Below are positions 1-12,200 of a stretch of 64,000 bases of DNA, in pieces (the first letter of the stretch is position 1; each line of letters begins with the position of its first letter). A model generated the notes under the pieces. It ran no database searches and was not told where the DNA came from. It was given only the letters and a program-made list of their open reading frames with translations. A program made the position numbers and the translations under genes. Source of the stretch: Chrysogorgia sp. JL179-B06 (Eukaryota > Cnidaria > Anthozoa > Scleralcyonacea > Chrysogorgiidae); assembly GCA_035772405.1 (NCBI GenBank), contig JAYKKM010000052.1, positions 402,001 to 466,000 on the forward strand. Reading direction: 5' to 3'.

Positions 1-55
1 ACGCGGTGGGTAGCCATGCTTGCGGGTTTGATTCCCTCCTAGGGCTCGGGTTTTT
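1..55 (+). repeat. tRNA-like B-box remnant at window edge
   Basis: GGGTTTGATTCCC near 25-37 resembles a pol III B box. The A box would lie outside the window. Probably the end of a SINE in the intron after exon 26. Confidence 0.25.
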
Positions 56-117
56 TCGCAGTAACGAATAGAAGCGCGACTGTTAATAAAAAGAAAAAAC
101 TGAAACTTTGTTGGTAC

Positions 118-219
118 CTGAGGACAACGTGTAAGGAGACATTCTCTTCCACAAGTTACGTTTCCGTTGCTTACACACTCACATTTCCAGCAAGGTTCAT
201 TCCACCATGTTTGACCTAT
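118..219 (-). CDS. Exon 26: VWC continuation (last exon in window)
   Basis: A 102-nt phase 0-0 exon encoding [20 protein letters not shown], then [14 protein letters not shown], which continues the VWC started in exon 25. Acceptor TTTCTAG, donor GTACCA. The reading frame continues beyond base 1. Confidence 0.82.
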
Positions 220-3205
220 CTAGAAACGGCAAAAAAAACAGTTTGGAGTAATTGAAGCGAAAAGACAGATGATGTACAGCCTGGTTTTCACGAGCCATGC
301 GAGCACAAGCGCAAACACATAAAAGTCCTTATTTCACAGTGAAAACAGGCTCGATGCAAACGGAAGCACCGACGCAAGCACAAGCATGAAAAAGTTTCCT
401 TTTCCTTGCGCTAGCGTTGTGATCGTGAAAACCGAACGCAACACGGAGTTTTAGACATCTAATTACGCATGGCAATCAAAATACTCGTTCTAGGTTCCTT
501 CGTGTAACCGCGCACTGTCATGCGAATACAAAAATGGCAGATTGTGTAGAAAGATTGACGACTTAATGTAGTTTCTGCATGTTACAGAGCCGTAGTTTGC
601 GATCGAAAATTACGGGAAACATTCGACAACGTACTGATTCACTTTACAATCGTGCACGATCAGAGTTCGGATGCTGTGGAAAATGAAGACAAAATATTTC
701 GCGGCGGCCATCTTGGAGAGACTACCTGCGATCTGTAGTTTGTCACGGAGCCGTCGTTTGTGTTCTAATGTACGCGGCAACCTTCGACAAGGGATTCATT
801 AATTTTGGCATCTTAAAAAAATCGAAAACATTCTGTCGCCTATAGTAAAACTATATAGCATGGTTCCGAAGGTGATCTCTCCAATATGCCGGTCGTGCGC
901 TACTTCCGCTTCAATTTCAGAACAATAAATGCTCTATTAACTCGGCGGTTAAGCCCGAAATGTTCAGTTGTGCGTTTTGTGATACAAGCATGAAACTTGG
1001 CAGGTAGATAGAGTCTAGTGCTGAGGATTTTCTGATATAGAGGCAATAACGCAGATTTCTTCTTGGTTGCCAATTAAAGTGCTATGTAGTTAGATAGTTA
1101 GATAGTTTATTTGCACATATTATCGCATTCCTAAGAATGAATTACCATATGTGTTACAAGATACATAAATAAGAAAATATATATATATATTTTTTTATAT
1201 TACAAAAACTAGCTATAAAATTAGAAATATAAAACATCAGAAATTTAAAAATTACAAAGAAATTTTCATAAACAATCTAATATTAAAAAGTTAAGACGAA
1301 TTGTTTTGTTTTCTAAAATATAGCTATGAAAATGACAAACATCTAGGCAGAATCGTTAAGTTCGTTTTGAGTTTAGTTTATCAACCAAAGCTGGGAAAAA
1401 ACTACTTTGGTACCTAATTGTCCTACAAAAAATGGCGTACGATTATTGTTGTTACGCAGAGCACGTCCATGGCCGCTACCCTGGTTAAAGGCAGTAACCG
1501 AGTGAGGCGACTGTTACTTTCTTCTATTCTTTTCATCGTTATCGTGCAAAGATCTTCTCTCCTTTCGTATAAGGTAGAACTTCCTAATTGTTTCAAAGCC
1601 TCTTTGTATGACAAATCTGGATAGATAATTCGAAATGTTCTTTTTTGAATTATTTCCACACTGTCCGATAAATATCGTATAAATATCGTTGGCGTGTGCC
1701 AACTATATTATAAAAATATTTTATATAATTACAATATATTATATAAATATATTATAAAATTATAATATATTATGAAAAAGTGAAAATTTAAAGTTCACTT
1801 TTAGCAAATATACCTATATCATTAGAAAGTTCGCAAATAACTAATGAAGGTTAGGACGATTTTCTAAGCCTATAATTTTGAGTATTAACGCTTAAAAATG
1901 TGGAAATGGCGCAAAATGCTGTTTTTAGTGGGTTTAGCCTTCTGTAACTCAAAAGAAACTTGGAGAATCGTACAACCCGCTTGAATGTCCTTCATCTAGT
2001 TTTTTGCGAACTTTCTAATATGGGTGATATTCGCTAAAGTGAACTTTGAATTTTCACCTTTTTATAAGATAGTACTTTAATATGTAAATAAAAGAAAAAC
2101 TCGATTTTGTGGCAACCAGGAAGAAATCTGCGTTGCCTCTATATCTGAAAGTCATCAGCACTAGTAACTTCATCTACTTGCCAAGTTTCATGCTCGTATT
2201 ACAAAACGCACAATTCACCCCTTAACAGCTAGACTATATCCAGTCTTTCACGCAGATCAGTGGTCGAGATGGTAGCTAGAACAACGTATTTGCTCGTTAG
2301 AGCAACGTTATATTTGTTCTTCCTTATATGGAATGCGTAGCAATCTTACAATGCTCCCAAATCCGCGACAAATGCAATGGCATACCTGGTAGGTTGTGTC
2401 TTTATAAACGCATGTTGGTGGCGGTGTTGTTTTTCCAGTTACGGCTGTGGTTTTTAAGGCTGCCGACGGTGTGGTTATAATTGGTGCGGCACAGAATGTG
2501 GACTCGTCCTCGCTACCAGGACAATCTGGAAATCCGTCGCAAAGGAGGGATAGCTCAATACATTGTCCATTTGAGGAGCACTTCCATGTTCCACTTGGAC
2601 AAGCCGCGCATTGGGCTTCATCTTCACCCATTGAGCAATCCTTGAAGTAGTCACAGACACGAGACCTCGGGATACAGCTTCCGTTCAAACAGACAAACTC
2701 GCAAGGTAAAGGCGTCGTTGGACAATTTTCTACAAACTCATCCTCGCCTTCGGCACAGTCAGTGTCGTTATCACACAAGAATCTGAAACGTATGAAATGA
2801 AACGGATAAAGCAACACGTTATAGTGCCTGTGAAGCATGTATAGAACATAGTTCTGTATTTGTTATTTACTTCAACAAATTCTAAGTTTTAAGCCACGCA
2901 ATCGACCAGTTTCTGGGACTGCGTCGGAATATAGTTGGAAAGTGTACTGATCAATAATCAAGTCAAGATGGATAAACATTCATCAAGAAAACAGAGAGCG
3001 TTATCTTATGAAATGTTCAGCTTAAGAAATGAAAAATGTCCCGATTAAGTCAGTATTACAAATCTTCAGATGTTCAGTGGTAGAAGACCAGTGGTATTCT
3101 GAATTAAGAATACTATTATAGTAATATATCATATAGTAATTCTATATAGTAATTATATATATTAAATTATATTCTATATAGTAATTCTATTTAGTAATTA
3201 TATAA

Positions 3206-3244
<39 letters not shown>

Positions 3245-6200
3245 TTCTATATAGTAATTATATATACCATACAGTAATTCTACCGGTATTCTGAAGTAAG
3301 AATAAGTATTAATTAGCATACCACAAAACCAGTGGTATTCTGCAGATATTCAGCTTTCTTAGTAATTTCTGCCATCTTTACATATTTTGTAAACACGTTA
3401 ACGTCACATAGACAAGTTACATGGTATTGCGTAGGAGTGACCACGTTTTGACTGACATGCTCGTTTTTTCGTAGCCTTTTTCAGTGGCATAACGTTTTCA
3501 ACGATTTTCTCTTTACCATACGTCCTTTACTAATTAACCAAGTGCGAGGTTTGTACGGGAAAGTATTGTACGGGAAAGGAGCGAGGCCAGTGCGAAAAGC
3601 GAAGGCAAATACTTCCACTACAGACCAATCAAATGTGTACTAGTTGATTATATGGCTTTAATTTAGTTCATTTTCTTTTTTGTTTTTAGCGCGATCATCA
3701 TTGCTTAACCTTACTTCTTAACCCTACATGTTTGCATCTGTTGGTATGCCGAATAAAACATTCGTCGTACTTTTGCGCAAACACCATTAAAGAAAAGTAA
3801 CACTGATTTTCCAGCATGTTTCATAGACCTTATTCATAAATGGCCGACAATTTAAAATTATTTTATATGCATCTATAAATGGACCCTTATGACCTCGTTT
3901 TAAAGTAACAATCATTTTTAATTTCGTACATGAAAACGAGTTCATAAGCGCTAATTTATATGCATATAAAAATATTAATTTGGCGCCCATTTATGAATAA
4001 GGTCTATTCAGGATTTTTCGATAAGATATAACCTCTACTATTTGTGTTCAAATCAACAAAAAATCTTTCCCACCAAAACCGTCAGAAAATCCGTAATCGC
4101 CCACGGGCATTACGGCGACATCCGGACCGCAAGTTAACCAATCATATTGCGTAATCCTATCGGAAGTTAGCCATATTGAACATTGAAAGACCGGGGGAGG
4201 GGGGAATTCTCTTCAAGGCACTTTAAAGTTTCACGCTCTTTTCTGGGGAACTTTAAGAGTAGGACACACGAGGCGACAAATCGCGGGGTCATGTCGCGGC
4301 GACATTTCCCCTGTTGAGGACACACAAGGGGACATATCAGAGAAGGAAAATAAAATAACGTTCTTTGATTGGTTTATTTTAATTTTGTCGCAGGGAGTAG
4401 TTGCTGTTTATGCGTTGGGACATGTTAGGGGGACAAAATTCTGTCCTCGCGACAAGAATTCGCATGGTGCATACGATGGGATTTGTCCCTGCAACATGTC
4501 CCCGCGACACGCTACACGTCCCCGCGATTTGATTTTCCCCGCCTCGTGTGCCCACGTCCTTTACTGTTCCAAACAAACGCCAGCTTGCGTTTATTTATTT
4601 AAAACAATATAATTAAGAGTAATGTACAATGAGTCAAGTTCATAACGGGCCCAAGACCCAACTAGATAAACTGCCGAAAAATAATAATAAGTAAATATAT
4701 AAAGTAAATATATAAATAGATAAATAAATGAATAGAAAATTGAATAGAAAAATAGATAAGTAAATAACCCAAAACAAAGAAAACAAATTACGCACAAAAA
4801 CCCAGTTAGTTAGAAAGTCTATGTACTGAAGATTGAACTTGTTGCCGTAGGGAGACGCGTTTATGGCACTTGGAATACATCCATTTCCAAGTGTAAACAT
4901 TTTCTAATTAAAGTCTGAATTAAATAACTATTAACGCTCGATTTGAAGGAGCAGAATGAAGCGCTGATTTAAAAATGTGGACAGTGCGAAGACTGTTCGG
5001 GACTCAGAATCATTTTTCTGAGGATACGAGCTTGACGATCGTCAATGTATCGTCAGATTTACAATTTTATTATAGTAATTTAGTACAAATAAAATACAAT
5101 TCTATAAAAGTTACCTGTAACTAACGCATTTTCCATCATTACACCTGAACTGGTCGACACAAGAAACGTTGGCACAGTCCGATCCTTCGTCAGAACCATC
5201 CGGACAGTCCATTTTACCATCGCATCGCAATGAATTCTGGATACACTGGCCACTTCCGCATACAAATCCTGTACAGGGACGTGGAGTGGGAGGTGATATT
5301 GTACTTGGCCGTGTTGTTCTGCTTGGTGGAGTGATAATTGGTGCGCGACAACCATAGAACTCAACACGAAGACATATGGATTCAGACCATTTGACTGGCA
5401 AAATTCTTACGAATCGAGCAAAGATAGCAGCACTCAATTTGTTTCTTACTACCGTATTACCATCTTCATTTCCAGGAAATAACTACGGAGAAAACAATTA
5501 AACGTTACCACTCAGGGAGACAATAATAATGCTGACAATTTAATATTCTTTTATATGCATTTAAAACCCAGCTGTGTTACGACCCTACATGTATATGGCT
5601 ATAGGTGTCCACTGCGATTTCGACAACATTTAATCACGGGTATATTGAACATCGACGATCTCCTCTTATTGGCCTCACAGGGTGTGTTCTGGGGACGAGT
5701 GGAGAGAATGGGTATGCGGAATAGCATACCTTTGTAGCCCCGTGCTCTTTACAAGAAATCCATTTGATACCATTCAAGCTGTACGCGAGGTTAAACAATT
5801 CCACGAATTCTCGAGAGCTTTGTAATCCTTGGGTGGCTAGAGCAGTTAGTTTGAAAACTTCTTTCAGGTCAACTTGAAGCCACTGATTCGCATTATTAAC
5901 ACCAGCACACCACGCTACTTCTTCGTTAAGGCGACCATCACTTCCCGAATACTCCGAGCTCCTCTGACTGGATGCATTCACGCAGGAGTCCAGAATACGA
6001 TTATCGGACATACCTGAAAAACAAATTAAGTTATTTTCGTGCCATTTGATTAGCTGCCTGAGCGGGTGCAGTTTTGCGAAATTTGACCCCGTTCATAGAA
6101 TCCTATATGCTACAATCGTTTACACGGATTATGCTAAATTTCTAACTGGAAAATTAACACGGTATTTCATTCATGAATTTATTATTATTATAATTATAAT

Positions 6201-9200
6201 ACATATCAATTCCAACGTACTACTTCTAAAAATTGAATGTATTAGGGTAAACAAAAAAACAGAATTCTAGATTCCCTAGATTCAGAACAACTCTGATTAA
6301 AAGCAACAGGAAAAAGTTTGAAATAATTCTGAGAAAGTAGCCTCTTAAAAGACGACAATGTGCTGATGGCACGTATACAGTATGGGAGGGAGTTCCATAG
6401 CCTAGAGACACGAACGAAATAAGAACACTTAAAGACATCTGTACGGGCATAAAGTGCTATAAGAGTCAAGTCATCAATATTACGCAGACAACGACGCGTA
6501 CTTCTCCAAGAAATGAAACCACATGGCATGTCTACTCAGCCATGAATCATTTTAAAAAGGAAAACAAGATCTGTGATTTCAATTATTGAGAATAATTGAG
6601 AGCACCAGCGATACATGGACGAACATCAAGATCATATCGTCAGAAAATCATCTCTCACATCCACTATACAGCAGTGTATATATTAACACAGACAAGCATT
6701 ACCGATATATAGTGACTGCCGCACACTCAGGCAATACATACATATATTATATCAATCGAATCAGTACATGGTAACCTTCGCTCTCCATCTGAGTCTCGGT
6801 AGCTCAATGGGTTAACTGGCAATCAGGTTACAGGTTCGATTGCTGTCCAGGACGATCGCCATGTATAGTTGGTATACCAACTTTCCAATGTGAGTGTCAG
6901 GGTAGTGCTTTGCGCGCTTGTGTTTTTGTTTTCATACGAATTGATTGCAGTGCATCGCATCGTTTGAACTATAATTTGCATGTGAACTCTAGATTTATTT
7001 GGAAATGTTGAAATTGGAGTCCGATCCTGACTTCTGGGCGTTATGAAGTTAATGTTCAAGACGATTTGAACAGTAGCGGTTCGCTTGTTTGCGAACCACT
7101 GCGGGCCGCGCGCAACGCCGTTTCTGACGAACAAGCTGGCCCGGAAGGCTTTATAGTTCCTGAATCTTTGCAAATTCAAATGACAAATCAGAAGAAACAA
7201 AATATATTTCTTTACTAGTCACTCATCAAATACTTCCATTCGCAAACTTATTCGCGCTGTTTCAGCAGCATAACCCGGCCTTCCACGCTTCGGAGGCGAA
7301 GCGCTCGTAGCAGCTTCTATGTATCGAAAAGATTACTTTACGAAAATATCACAATAATTGGTCACTCGGGTATATTTACTTCTTAGAAATCTTGAATGGA
7401 TAATTTATAAGAAGGATTGATCAAATATCGACGGATTCGTTTGTGAACTGAAATAGGCGTCCCATAAAATGGCCGCCAAGAAGAAAACAAGCGCGCAAAG
7501 CACTACCATGACACATACATTCAGCCGAGTTCCGCTAGTTATGATTATGGTTTGTAGACCACTTGAAAAGTAGTCATAGGTTGATGGGCTAGTTATGATT
7601 ATGGTTTGTAGACTACTTGAAAAGTAGTCATAGGTTTGTGGACTTCACACATGTAAAGATACTCCTAGGTTCAAACCATTTACTTCATTACGAGTAACTT
7701 GAGTGATAAAGAGCACTATCACTTACCTAAAGCACCATTGCAAATCTTAAGTCCAGCAGGACAATTCGTTTCATCTGACCCGTAAGGACAATCCGTTTCA
7801 CCATCGCAAAGCCACTGTTTCGAAATACAACTGCTGCTCGTCTCACACAAGAACTCCGTTGACAAACAAATACCTGTTGTCGGAACGGGAGTAGAAACCA
7901 CACGCGGTGAAATAGGAACGCAGGCGTCACAACAACTCACTCGAACAATTTTATATTTCAGGGAAGGACAATAGGTAATCGGCGTACAAGCCTTAGGTTG
8001 ACATATTACAGTGTTATTCCAGCATAAACAATCCTTGCAACCGGAGGACCAGTGGGACCCAGGTGTGCGGTAATAACCATCAAAAAAGCAAGGGCAGCTG
8101 GAAGGATGGACACAAAATGTTCCATTAAAGGCAGTACCGCTTGGACAGCTACAACCAGGAACACACCAAATTGTTGGCGATGGGATGCAAGTGTCATTCA
8201 TATATTGACAATTATCAACACAGCTTGGCACGCACTCGCTATAAAACTAAAAGAAAATAAATGCAAGGTTCGTTAGAATTGGAGTGAATCGTCAAACAAT
8301 GAAGCAAAATTAAAGTTCAGAAAAAAATAAATTATTTCGCGATGAATCATAACAGTCGAGACAACAATCACTTACTTTGCCAAAGGAGCACTGAGGGATT
8401 ATGACAGTAGGCACGACAGTAGTCACCATCGTCGTTGTAGGAATCACTTTGGTCGTCACAGGCGGCACGGCAGTAACCTTCCTAGTTGTAGGAATAACTT
8501 TGGTCGTCACAGTAGTAGTCACCTTTGTAGTTGTAGGAATAACTTTGGTCGTCACAGGCGGCACAGCAGTAGTCACCTTTGTAGTTGTAGGAATAACTTT
8601 GGTCGTCACAGGCGGCACAGCAGTAGTCACCTTTGTAGTTGTAGGAATAACTTTGGTCGTCACAGTCGGCACGGTAGTAGTCACCTTTGTAGTTGTAGGA
8701 ATAACTTTGGTCGTCACAGTCGGCACGGCAGTAGTCACCTTTGTAGTTGTAGGAATCACCTTGGTCGTCACAGGCGGCACAGCAGTAGTCACCTTGGTCG
8801 TCACAGGCGGCACAGCAGTAGTCACCTTAGTAATTATAGGAATCACCTTGGTTGTCACAGGCGGTGCGGCACTTATTACTTTGGTCGTCACAGGCAGTAC
8901 GGCAGTTGTCGCCTTTGTCGTTACATACGGTACGGCAGGAGTCACCGTGATAGTTGTAGTAATCAGTTTGGTCGTCACAAACGGCAAGGCAGTAGTCACC
9001 TTGGTCGTCACAGTCGGTACGGCAGTTGTAATCTTGGTAGTTGTAGGAATAACCTTGGTTGTCGCAGACGGAACGGAAGTAGTCACCTTTGTTGTTACAG
9101 ACGGTGCGGCAGTAGTCACCGTGATAGTTGTAGTTGTAGTAATCACTTTGGTAGTCACAGTCGACACGGCAGCAGTCACCTTGGTAGTTGTAGGAATCAC

Positions 9201-12200
9201 CTTGGTAGTTGCAGGAATCACCTTGGTTGTCACAGGCGGCACGGCAGTAGTCACCTTGCTAGTGGTAGCAATCACCTGAGTAGTTGCAGGAATCACCTTG
9301 GTTGTCACAGGCGGCACGGCAGTAGTCACCTTTGTCGTTACAGGCGGCACGGAAGTAGTCACCTTTGTGGTTACAGGCGGCACGGCAGTAGTAACCTTGG
9401 TCGTCACAGGCGGCACGGCAGTTGTCACTTTGGTTGTCACAGTCGGCACGGCAGTAGTCACCTTGCTAGTGGTAGCAATCACCTGAGTAGTTGCAGGAAT
9501 CACCTTGGTTGTCACAGGCGGCACGGCAGTAGTCACCTTTGTCGTTACAGACGGTGCGGCAGTAGTCACCTTGGTCGTCACAGATGGCAAGGCAGTAGTC
9601 ACCTTGGTTGTCACAGTCGGCACTGCAGTAGTCACCTTGCTAGTGGTAGCAATCACCTGAGTAGTTGCAGTAATCACTTTGGTCGTCACAGTCGACACGG
9701 CAGTAGTCACCTTGGTAGTTGTAGGAATCACTTTGGTTGTCACAGGCGGTACGGCAGATGTCACCTTAATAGTCACAGCTGGCAGGGCACTACTAGTTAC
9801 CTTTGTCGTCACGGCAGTAGTAACCTTGGTCGTCACAGGCGGCACGGCAGTAGTAACCTTGGTAGTTGTAGGCAACACCTTGGTTGTCACATGCGGCACG
9901 GTAGTTGTCACATGCGGCACGGTAGTTGTCACATGCGGCACGGTAGTAGTCACCTGTGTCGTCACAGACGGTACGGCAGTAGTCATGGTGATAGTTGAAG
10001 TAATCACTTTGGTCGTCACAGTCGGTACGGTAGTAGTCACCTTGGTAGTTGTAGGTATCACCTTGGTCGTCACAGGCGGCAAGGCAGTAGTCACCTTGGT
10101 CGTCAGAGGCGGTATGGCGGTTGTCATCTTGGTTGTCACAGCAGTTGTCACCTTGGTAGTTGTAGGTATCACATTTGTCGTCACAGGCAGGAAGGCAGTC
10201 GTAACCTTGCTAGTTGTAGGCAACACCTTGGTAGTTGTAGGAATCACCTTGGTAGTTGTAGGAATCACCTTGGTTGTCACAGGCGGCACGGTAGTAGTAA
10301 CCTTAATAGTTGTACGAATCGCTTTGGTTGTCACAGGCGGTACGGCAGTTGTCATTTTGGTCGTCACAGTCGGCAAGACAGTAGTCACCTTGGTGGTGGC
10401 AGGTGGCACGGCTGCAGTCACCTTAATCGTCACAGGTGGCGCGGCAGTAGTCACCATAGTAGTTGTAGGAATCACCGTTGTCGTAGCAGGCGGCATGGTA
10501 GGAATTTGTGTAGTAACGGGGAGAACAACTGCCGTCACTGTTGTTAACGGGGATATTGCAGAAGCGCAAGTTTTTCCATTGCAACTAAAACATCCTGACT
10601 GACAAACACTAAAAGAGAACGTGGTGTAATTTAATATAATTTATGATTTAATGAAAATTTACAAATTTACTTAGAAATTAAGTACGCATAGAATATCTTA
10701 CCATGTCTGGCAATTGCTTATGACAAAATCGCCATTGGAATATTCTTTACCATTCCAAGCGCATGGACACGCGTCGGATTTTATACATCGTCCATTGTGC
10801 GAGACTGTACCGCTTGGACAGTGACAACCCTCGGAGCATGGAATTGGACAGGATGTGGTAGTCTTGCAAAGATTGGCACAAGTTTGAGGACAGGAAGTGC
10901 CGCACGATAAGTATTCCAAACCGTACTCACACTGGATTGCTGCAAAGAAAATTCATCAAGATCAGAATACACGGCAAGGACTCGCTTATAAGAACCAGTA
11001 TTTTTTGCAGTTATCCTAAGAGGTACTTATTTAGCGTGTTGCTAACTCATGGATGACGGAGAGGAGATGTTATACAGATTGTAAATTTTGAACGGGGTTA
11101 GCTGACAAGGATTCACGACTCACTTAATTAGAGGCGAGACCATCGTCTTTCAATGAGCTGAGTAGATCACTTACGGCCCTTACGAATTTCTTATTACCAC
11201 GTATCTTAACATTTACATTAGACAAAACTATATAGCGCTGCATGATTCGCTGGATTTGAGCGATCATTTCGCTATCTTATATATTTAAATACACACAATA
11301 TACATAAATGTAAACAGTTCAATGTTTCATATGTTCCCCTCGCGTGCGAGGTCGCTAACTTGACGGGGGTCGCGTTTTTTAGTCCAAATAATTTTCGTGA
11401 TGATCTATATGTATAATAAATTGATAAACGCCTTCATGTAACAATTTGAGCTTTTTTTGCCCTCTTAGTTTAGAGAGAAAGTAGAAATAATGTTTAAATA
11501 AGTAGGTATGTAACAAATACGCTGTTGCCCACTAACGTTGGCGAGCGGGCAACAACTTCGAATTTAGAGGGTAACAGTGCAACGTTGCCTTCGTGTGCAC
11601 GTGATTACTGTAAAATTTCCATTCTCGCACGTTTGACCATTGATGGTTTAAAGATGTTCGGATAACTGCTTGGATATTTGAAACCTGCCATACCCAACAA
11701 ACCTGGCTAAACCACGACTAATTATTCGAGGTGAACGTTGTAGCTATTTTTGGGATGTTTTTCGTTCTTTTTCTGCAATAAAGTATTTTTATCTAGTAAA
11801 GCCATCTTTCGCTTCCCAATTTGCTTCGTTGATAACTATGTCTATCTTTTTGCTGTAGTTTGAATAATTTTTACTATACAGTGTGTATCCAAAAAAACGA
11901 AACCGGCATAAAATTACTTAGTATTCGTTTAAAACAACCTATTGTACAGTGTGTATCAAAATTAAATAAATAAAATTAATTAACATTCCTTTCAAACAAC
12001 TTGTACTGTATTGCAGTAGATTGAAAGCCCTAGACACCTCTGAGCCGATACTAATTAATTCTATGCCGGTTCAGGGTTTTTTTATACAAACTATAGTTGT
12101 AGCCACGAATGCTTAAAAAACAGTTTTATACACCTCGGGGCAATTAAGATAACTTTAAATGTATGTATGGTGAAAGTATTTAAATGCTTTTTCCCTTCCT

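Noticed and set aside
8401..10602. Long plus-strand open frames (292 and 307 codons) of hydrophobic Val/Thr/Gly repeats opposite exon 21
   Set aside because: They are the antisense of the coding minisatellite. Repeat units without stops stay open on both strands, and only the minus frame joins to cysteine-rich exons with correct splice phases.
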